NCBI RefSeq assembly: GCF_014645195.1
Contig: NZ_BMLK01000003.1
Coordinates: forward strand, 124,001-188,000
Direction: 5' to 3'
Source of the DNA: Novosphingobium indicum
GTDB taxonomy: Bacteria; Pseudomonadota; Alphaproteobacteria; Sphingomonadales; Sphingomonadaceae
DNA: 64,000 nucleotides
Shown: positions 59,032 through 64,000 of the stretch, piece after piece
Numbering within the stretch: position 1 is the stretch's first letter
Layout: every line of letters begins with the position of its first letter
The notes under the pieces: model-generated
The model's input: only the letters and a program-made list of their open reading frames with translations
The model's database searches: none
What the model was told of the DNA's origin: nothing
Position numbers and translations under genes: made by a program

Positions 59032-60181
59032 GAAATGTTCCTTTCATTTCACCCAGCCCGAGCAAGGCGCGCTTTTCCTGCGGGTCGAGGAAGTCCGCGG
59101 CGCTGACTTGCGCCCAGAGCCGCTCGCGGTCCTCGGCGAGCGCGGGCACCCGGTCGAGATCGACGGCAAGGTTCGCCTCGGGGAACCAGGGCGAGAGGCC
59201 CTCGCACAGGCCGGCGAAGATCTTCGCGGCGAGCGGCAGCAGCGTAAGCCGCCACAAGGCGCGGTTGGCTTCGCGGTAGTTGGCGTAAGTCGAATCGCCG
59301 GGCAGGCCGAGCAGCATCGGCGGCACCCCGAAAGCGAGCGCGATGTCGCGGGCGGCCGCGGCCTTCAGCGTGGCGAAATCCATGTCCGCCGGGCTCAGCG
59401 CCATCGTCTGCCACTTGAGCCCGCCTTCGAGCACCATCGGCCGCCCGGCATTGCCTGCCCCGGCGAAGGCGCTGGCAAGCTCCGCCTTGAGCCGTTCGAA
59501 CTGGTCGCCGGTCAGCGCGCTGCCGTCCTCGGTTTCGTAGACCAGCGCGCCGGACGGGCGTGCGGCGTTTTCGAGGAGCTGGCGGTTCCATTCGGCCGCG
59601 GCGTTGTGGATCGCCACGGCCTGATCCGCCGCGCTCAGGCATCCGGCGCCGTAATGATCGTCTGCCGGGTGGAAGTGGCGCAAGTGGATCAGGTTGGGCG
59701 CGGCGTCCTCGTCCAGCAGCGGGATCGCCAGCCGCTTTCCGGCGACGTCATAGGCATAGGCGCTGGGCCAGCCGTTCTCACCCGCGACGATCGAGACGCG
59801 CTCGGGCCGCAGCGCGAAGAGTTCGACGGGCCTTCCGCGCGCATCCTTGAGCACCTGCACATAGGCATTGCCATGCAGGAGCAGATGCGAGGCCAGCGTC
59901 TCCAGCAGCGATTGCCCGGCGCTGGTTTCGCTGACCAGCGCGAGCAGTTTTGAATCCGCCGGTTTCAGCGGCGCCCCGCCGATCCCTTCGGCCACGAGCC
60001 TCACCGCGCGCTGCGCGACCGGGTTCTCCAGATAGGCGCGGCGGACGGCCGCGTTGTATTCGAAAGGGGCACGCCCGCCGCCGCTGTCGGCGAAGAACCA
60101 TGGCGAAGCCGGCCCGCGCGCCAGCGGCACACGCGCACTCTCGCCCTTGAAGGCGGCGACGAGCATATCGATGAAGGACAT
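59018..60181 (-). CDS. GTA portal protein (g3, HK97 family)
   Basis: 387 residues from ATG 60181 behind AAAGGA; the frame to 60412 crosses a repeat and is not used. Portal motifs: NPVAQRAVRLVAEGIGG, HGNAYVQVLKDARGRP, FGVPPMLLGLPGDSTYANYREA. It forms the dodecameric ring for DNA packaging. A palindromic repeat separates it from TerL. Confidence 0.93.
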   Translation of the reverse strand: MSFIDMLVAAFKGESARVPLARGPASPWFFADSGGGRAPFEYNAAVRRAYLENPVAQRAVRLVAEGIGGAPLKPADSKLLALVSETSAGQSLLETLASHLLLHGNAYVQVLKDARGRPVELFALRPERVSIVAGENGWPSAYAYDVAGKRLAIPLLDEDAAPNLIHLRHFHPADDHYGAGCLSAADQAVAIHNAAAEWNRQLLENAARPSGALVYETEDGSALTGDQFERLKAELASAFAGAGNAGRPMVLEGGLKWQTMALSPADMDFATLKAAAARDIALAFGVPPMLLGLPGDSTYANYREANRALWRLTLLPLAAKIFAGLCEGLSPWFPEANLAVDLDRVPALAEDRERLWAQVSAADFLDPQEKRALLGLGEMKGTFHEQK

Positions 60182-60212
60182 GGATTTCCTTTCGGTGTGA
60201 AGGGAAAAAATG

Positions 60213-60364
60213 GAGTTCACGCAGAGGCGCGGAGGCGCAGAGAACTTCGCTGCGCCGCAGGCTTTCTGAATCTTTCCGAGGTTGCGGCAAACGCATCTTG
60301 GGAGGAAAAAGCGGCTTTGCCGGAAGCACGAAATCTCCGCGTCTCCGCGCCTCTGCGTGAACTC
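60213..60364. repeat. 31-bp-arm inverted repeat between portal and TerL
   Basis: The arms (60213-60243 and 60334-60364), each starting GAGTTCACGCAGAGGCGCGG on its own strand, match at 29 of 31 positions. The spacer is 90 bp. It belongs to the 'TTCACGCAGAGGCGC' repeat type found in many proteobacteria. Confidence 0.82.
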
Positions 60365-60374
60365 TTTTAAAACC

Positions 60375-61700
60375 CTAAGTCGTCCGAATTCGCGGCTCAG
60401 CGGCTTTCCCAAGCATCAGTTCGGTCAGTGCCCAAACCAGCGCATCGGCGCGGTCTGGCGAGCGGCCGGGCCCCTGATAGGCGCCACCGGCCACCAGTCC
60501 GCACAGTTCGTCTTCCAGCTCCGGGAATGTCCCGGCGTGGCGCACCCGGCCCGCTTCGTAGAGGGCGGCCACTGGCTCGGCGCGGGCGGTCTTGCCCCGG
60601 CTGGCGTGGACCAGCTTGAGCGGCAGCGCGATGTCCGCCGCGCGCAGGACGCTGCCGACCATCGCGCCGCCCTGATTGGCTTCGGCCACGACCTTATCGA
60701 CTTGCCAGGCCCCGGCAGTGCGGGCGACGGCGCGGGCCCAGCGTTCGGGGCTGGCCCTCTGCACCGAGGCATCGGCGAGAACATGCGCCGTCCCGTCTTC
60801 CGTACGTCCGGCGACGAGGATCCCGCAGGCATCGCCGCCGCTGGAGGCGGGCGGATCGACGCCTACGACTACGCGGACAAGCTCGGGGGCCTCGGTTTCG
60901 CGGCATTGCTCGATCAGCGCGCGGGTCCACAGCGCGCCTTCGATATCGTCGAGCAGCTCGCCGTCGAGTTCCTGCCGGCCCAGCAGCGACTTGCCGAACT
61001 GGCGGCGAATGTCGCGGACGAAACGGCCCGGCAGGTTGGCGCGGTTGTCTTCGGTGCAGCCGCGCGTGACGGCCAGTGCATCGTCCGCCTCTTCCATCAG
61101 CCGGCGCACCAGCGGCACCGCGCGGGGCGTTGTCGTGGCGACCAGACGCGGATGTTCGCCGAGCCGCAGGCCGAACAGCAGGTTGTCCCAGGCGCGGGTC
61201 GCCCGCTGCGAGGCATTGTCCCATTTGGCGATTTCGTCGCACCAGGCATGGCTGTGCTGGGGCCCGCGCAGCGTCTCGGGATCGCCCGCCGAATAGAGCA
61301 GTGCCTGCGCACCGTTGGGCCACGAAATCCGCCGCAGGCTCGGTTCGAACTCCGGGCGGTGGCGTAGGGGACACACGCCCAGCAGCCCGCTTTCGCCTTC
61401 GACCATCACAGCGCGGACTTCGGGCAGCGAGGCCCCGACAAGGGCAATCCGCGCCTGCGGATCGGTATCGGCAACCGCGCGGGCCCATTCGGCGCCTGCG
61501 CGCGTCTTGCCGAAGCCGCGCCCGGCCATGATCAGCCAGGTGCGCCAGTCACCCGGCGGGGGGAGCTGTTCGCTGCGGGCCCAGAGCTTCCAGTGGGTCT
61601 GCACTTCCTCACGCTCGGTGTCGGACAGGGTGCGCAGCTTTTCTCGTCGTTCCTCCAGAGTCAGCTTGTTGAGGATGCGAAGCTGCTCACTGATCGCCAT
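60375..61700 (-). CDS. GTA terminase large subunit (g2)
   Basis: 441 residues from ATG 61700; the frame to 61910 is inside g1. Walker A MAGRGFGKT (residues ~59-66), Walker B AWCDEIAKW, and the RNase H-like nuclease domain from VVVGVDPPASSGG with a final metal Asp in SPDRADALVWAL. It packages DNA. It overlaps the small terminase by 14 bp. Confidence 0.95.
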   Translation of the reverse strand: MAISEQLRILNKLTLEERREKLRTLSDTEREEVQTHWKLWARSEQLPPPGDWRTWLIMAGRGFGKTRAGAEWARAVADTDPQARIALVGASLPEVRAVMVEGESGLLGVCPLRHRPEFEPSLRRISWPNGAQALLYSAGDPETLRGPQHSHAWCDEIAKWDNASQRATRAWDNLLFGLRLGEHPRLVATTTPRAVPLVRRLMEEADDALAVTRGCTEDNRANLPGRFVRDIRRQFGKSLLGRQELDGELLDDIEGALWTRALIEQCRETEAPELVRVVVGVDPPASSGGDACGILVAGRTEDGTAHVLADASVQRASPERWARAVARTAGAWQVDKVVAEANQGGAMVGSVLRAADIALPLKLVHASRGKTARAEPVAALYEAGRVRHAGTFPELEDELCGLVAGGAYQGPGRSPDRADALVWALTELMLGKAAEPRIRTT

Positions 61701-62187
61701 GGGCATCCCCGGCAGGTTCGTCCTGCGGCGCGGGCAGAGCCTTGAGCGAGCGTTCGCGCATCTTCTCGATCTTGGCGTTGATGGCATCGAGGATGGCCTC
61801 GGAATTGCGGTTCTGGTGGATCGCGCGCTGGCATGCGGCGCTTTCGCGGTGGGCGGCGAGCAGGCGCAGCGCAGTGGCATTGTCGAACACGCGAGTGCCG
61901 CGTCTGACACCGCTGGCGGGCTTGATCTCGCCTTCGCGCAGCCGCTGCAGCAGGCTCATTTCGAGGTGATCGTACCCCTCGCACAGCGCGACCTGCCATT
62001 CGCGGTAGAATTCCGGATCGCTGCGGCGCAGGTCGTAGGCGCGCGAGGTGGCGATGCCGGCCTTGCGCGCCGAGGCGGCGACATTGGAAGTGGCGGCCAG
62101 CTCGGCAAGGAAGGCCTTGCGCCAGTTGCGCGGCGGAGTCTTGTCCCCGACCGGCGCATGCCGACGGGGCGGGCTTTGCTTGGCCAT
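61687..62187 (-). CDS. GTA small terminase-like DNA-packaging protein (g1)
   Basis: 166 residues from ATG 62187, with a perfect AGGAGG (minus strand, 62201-62196) 8 nt upstream. The HTH-like N-terminus FLAELAATSNVAASARKAGIATSRAYDLRRSD fits small terminases; a helical end (AILDAINAKIEKMRERS) follows. First gene of the GTA cluster. The binding site lies inside a palindromic repeat arm. Confidence 0.83.
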   Translation of the reverse strand: MAKQSPPRRHAPVGDKTPPRNWRKAFLAELAATSNVAASARKAGIATSRAYDLRRSDPEFYREWQVALCEGYDHLEMSLLQRLREGEIKPASGVRRGTRVFDNATALRLLAAHRESAACQRAIHQNRNSEAILDAINAKIEKMRERSLKALPAPQDEPAGDAHGDQ

Positions 62188-62194
62188 GTGGATT

Positions 62195-62357
62195 TCCTCC
62201 TTGATGGGGGAAGGATACGAAGCCATGGCGACGAAGGAGCCTAGGCGCAGTTGGAAGGGGGTGAGGTTGCGCGAAGGTGCCAAGCACCCCCACCCAACTT
62301 CGGCTAAGCCGCTTCGCGACCAGGCCTGCGTATCCCTTCCCCATCAAGGGGGGAGGA
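62195..62357. repeat. Palindromic repeat just upstream of the GTA cluster
   Basis: TCCTCCTTGATGGGGGAAGG... (62195-62219) pairs with CGTATCCCTTCCCCATCAAG... (62329-62357) with small indels. The left arm carries the Shine-Dalgarno of the small terminase. Another arm pair, near 62255-62300, is possible. Confidence 0.75.
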
Positions 62358-62397
62358 TGGCAGCGACTCGGTTTATCGCGATGTTCTCTATATGTAC

Positions 62398-62441
62398 CCA
62401 AATAGCGTGACGCTGTCAATCAAAAATAACCAAATAGGTTA
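62398..62441. promoter_or_regulatory. Candidate operator between GTA and yqaA
   Basis: CCAAATAG occurs at 62398-62405 and 62430-62437, 32 bp apart (about three helical turns). The second lies in a perfect inverted repeat TAACC-AAATA-GGTTA (62427-62441). The 62358-62522 region is AT-rich for this genome, so it likely holds the divergent promoters. Confidence 0.5.
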
Positions 62442-62522
62442 CTCATTGACCGGAGGGTTGCCGCTTGCCGCGGCGCAGCACCGCCGGTAAGCACGCCTTC
62501 GCAAGGATTTCCGGAGACCTCG

Positions 62523-63179
62523 ATGCTGCGCCGCCTCTACGACTGGACGATGGAAAAGGCGGCCCACCGCCACGCCCAATGGTGGCTGGCCGGGTTCTCG
62601 TTCGTCGAATCGAGCTTTTTCCCGATCCCGCCGCATCCGCTTCTCGGCCTCATGTGCCTTGCCGAGCCGAAGAAGGCGGTGCGCTATGCGGCCATAACCA
62701 CGATCTTTTCGGTCCTTGGCGGCATATTCGGATACCTTATCGGGTACTTCCTCTACGATACGGTCGGCGTTCCGATGCTCTCTGCGTTGGGGCTGATGGA
62801 GAGCTTCCCCAAGGTGCGCTGCTACTTCCAGGCCAATGGCGAATGGGCGGTTCTGCTTGGCGCGATGACGCCGATCCCTTTCAAGCTGCTGACGATCATG
62901 GCCGGTTTCATGGAAATGAGCCCGGTGCGTTTCATCGTCTCGGCGCTCGTCGGGCGCGGTGCGATCTTCATGACCGTGGGCGTGCTGTTCCGTCTCTTCG
63001 GCGCGCCGATCAAGGCGGTCATCGACAAGCACCTCGGCAAGGTCACGATCCTGTTCGGCGTTCTTCTCGTCGGCGGCTTTGCCGTGCTTGCCCTGTTGGG
63101 CGGTGGAGCCAGGAAGTCCAGCGAACAATGCGTCGCGCCCGCGAAAACTGCCGCTGTGAGGCCGCTCCCGGTCGCCTGA
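62523..63179 (+). CDS. YqaA-type membrane protein (DedA/VTT-like)
   Basis: 218 residues with about five membrane segments. SFVESSFFPIPPHPLLGLM and GAMTPIPFKLLTIMAGFM match YqaA/DedA signature regions; family members are linked to lipid scrambling or membrane homeostasis in the inner membrane. It is divergent from the GTA cluster. Confidence 0.87.
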   Translation: MLRRLYDWTMEKAAHRHAQWWLAGFSFVESSFFPIPPHPLLGLMCLAEPKKAVRYAAITTIFSVLGGIFGYLIGYFLYDTVGVPMLSALGLMESFPKVRCYFQANGEWAVLLGAMTPIPFKLLTIMAGFMEMSPVRFIVSALVGRGAIFMTVGVLFRLFGAPIKAVIDKHLGKVTILFGVLLVGGFAVLALLGGGARKSSEQCVAPAKTAAVRPLPVA

Positions 63180-63187
63180 CCACCCGT

Positions 63188-63910
63188 TCAGCCGGTTTCC
63201 GTTGAAAGTTGCCGGGCGCCGGCGCTCAGCAACGCGCCCATCGCCTCGCGGCGGTCGGGTGTCAGCCGTTCGGCCGGGCCGGTCAGGACAAGCGTGCCCA
63301 CCGGCAATCCGTCCGGACCCAGCACTGCCGCGGCCATGGCAACCGCGCCGGCCTGCAGTTCTTCGTCGTTGACCGTATAGCCGCGCGCCCGTGTCGCGTC
63401 GAACTCGGCACGGGTTCCTGCATCGGGCAATGATCCCAGTATCTGCGCCTGCCGATCCTTTGGCAGATAGGGCAGTACCGCGCGCGCCGTTGCGCTGCCC
63501 TGCATCGGAATGACGATGCCGATGGCCGGAACCATGCGCAGCAGGTGATGGCTCTCGGCCGCGGCCATGACCACGAAGTGATCGCCGTCGGGCACGGCGA
63601 GATAGGCCGTTTCGCCCGTCTCGGTGCGCAGCCGTTCGAGTATCGGCCCTGCGCGCAGGCGCAGGCTCTCGTTGCTGTGCGGCGGCCGGGCGAGGGTGAG
63701 CACGTGCGGCGACAGCTCCCACTGGCCCGAAAGCCCCGGCGCCGGGCGGATCCATCCGGCATCGGCCAGCGTCATCAGGTCGCGCTGGACCGCGCTCTTG
63801 TCCGCCTCCAGCAGCCGGGCGAGAGCGCTGACCCCGATCGGCTGGGCGTGGGCGATACTCTCGAAGACCGAGAGCATCCGGGTTGCACTGCGGCTGCGCT
63901 TGACGGCCAC
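63188..63910 (-). CDS. IclR-family transcriptional regulator
   Basis: 240 residues from GTG 63910, GGAG 5 nt upstream. The N-terminal winged HTH (RMLSVFESIAHAQPIGVSALARLLEADKSAVQRDL) and C-terminal ligand domain (FVVMAAAESHHLLRM to GARQLS) are typical. Target genes lie to the right, outside the window. Confidence 0.9.
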   Translation of the reverse strand: MAVKRSRSATRMLSVFESIAHAQPIGVSALARLLEADKSAVQRDLMTLADAGWIRPAPGLSGQWELSPHVLTLARPPHSNESLRLRAGPILERLRTETGETAYLAVPDGDHFVVMAAAESHHLLRMVPAIGIVIPMQGSATARAVLPYLPKDRQAQILGSLPDAGTRAEFDATRARGYTVNDEELQAGAVAMAAAVLGPDGLPVGTLVLTGPAERLTPDRREAMGALLSAGARQLSTETG

Positions 63911-63948
63911 GCGATCTCCAAAGTATCATGTTACTATTCAATAAGACG

Positions 63949-63963
63949 TATTACATAGTAATA
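63949..63963. promoter_or_regulatory. Candidate IclR-type operator
   Basis: TATTAC-ATA-GTAATA is a perfect inverted repeat in an AT-rich gap 39 bp upstream of the IclR start. The position suits autoregulation or control of a divergent operon beyond the window. Confidence 0.5.
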
Positions 63964-64000
63964 TATCTGGCAATCCAGTTTGTGTCGGGAGATCACACAT

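Larger units (their letters stand above)
48021..62187 (-). mobile_element. Gene transfer agent (GTA) structural cluster
   Basis: Seventeen consecutive minus-strand genes follow the RcGTA order from terminase to the megatron, plus DUF2793. Many overlap by 4 bp. There is no integrase, replication, repressor or lysis gene inside, and the cluster is tightly packed at chromosomal GC, so it looks like a domesticated GTA rather than a prophage. Activity cannot be judged from sequence. Confidence 0.88.

Noticed and set aside
56855-59953. A 1032-codon open frame on the plus strand
   Set aside because: It lies antisense to the portal, capsid and connector genes, which have clear family motifs. High-GC DNA often leaves the opposite strand open. 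The residues show no domain.
48021-62187. Intact prophage
   Set aside because: No integrase, repressor, replication or lysis genes, and gene order as in RcGTA, with tightly overlapping genes.

Overview
The window looks like a piece of a high-GC alphaproteobacterial chromosome, most likely a sphingomonad (Novosphingobium/Sphingobium/Erythrobacter relatives). The reasons are the MipZ-type ParA ATPase, the TonB-ExbB-multiple ExbD operon, the argD-argF-hslO order, the class II fructose bisphosphatase next to homoserine dehydrogenase, and a complete gene transfer agent (GTA) structural cluster. The assignment rests on gene content and remembered family features; no database search was run.

Layout. 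1-4785: accessory DNA with lower GC than the rest. It has the end of an unknown gene, a broken HTH gene, a permuted papain-like (YiiX-type) hydrolase with C-terminal Cys pairs, a TPR fragment that looks like the tail of an M48 peptidase, a secreted protein and a tyrosine integrase beside tRNA-Gly(CCC). A degenerate copy of the tRNA 3' end at 518-548 may mark the other end of a roughly 4.2-kb integrated element. 4930-8847: two-component system with a co-transcribed secreted protein, then a CsgG/HfaB-like protein. 8967-16349: panC, mipZ, a membrane J-protein, phosphomannomutase, an MgtC/DUF4010 protein and a ligase-associated DEXH helicase. 16362-19571: TonB energising complex with three ExbD paralogues. 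19933-27975: housekeeping metabolism (hom, glpX, prs, hisN) with regulators and SDR enzymes. 28131-33357: rpmI-rplT-(AraC regulator)-pheS-pheT. 33380-38131: epimerase, SDR, lipoprotein, prfC, endonuclease-like protein.

38219-41237: a sigma-54 promoter drives glnK-amtB. A second PII gene follows tandem terminators, and then comes a nested inverted-repeat element of 270 bp. 41533-47829: an RGG-rich double cold-shock protein, argD-argF-hslO, queC and an OmpA-family porin.

48021-62187 (minus strand) is the GTA cluster. In transcription order it has small terminase, TerL, portal, g3.5-like, a fused prohead protease and capsid, connectors, tail proteins, tape measure, DUF2460, DUF2163, NlpC/P60 peptidase, a g15-like megatron and DUF2793. 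No lysis, replication or integrase genes are present in this block, so it reads as a GTA rather than a prophage. Several unrelated palindromic repeats sit in its gene gaps. One lies inside the protease-capsid ORF and seems to have created the fusion. The window ends with a YqaA-type membrane protein and an IclR regulator.
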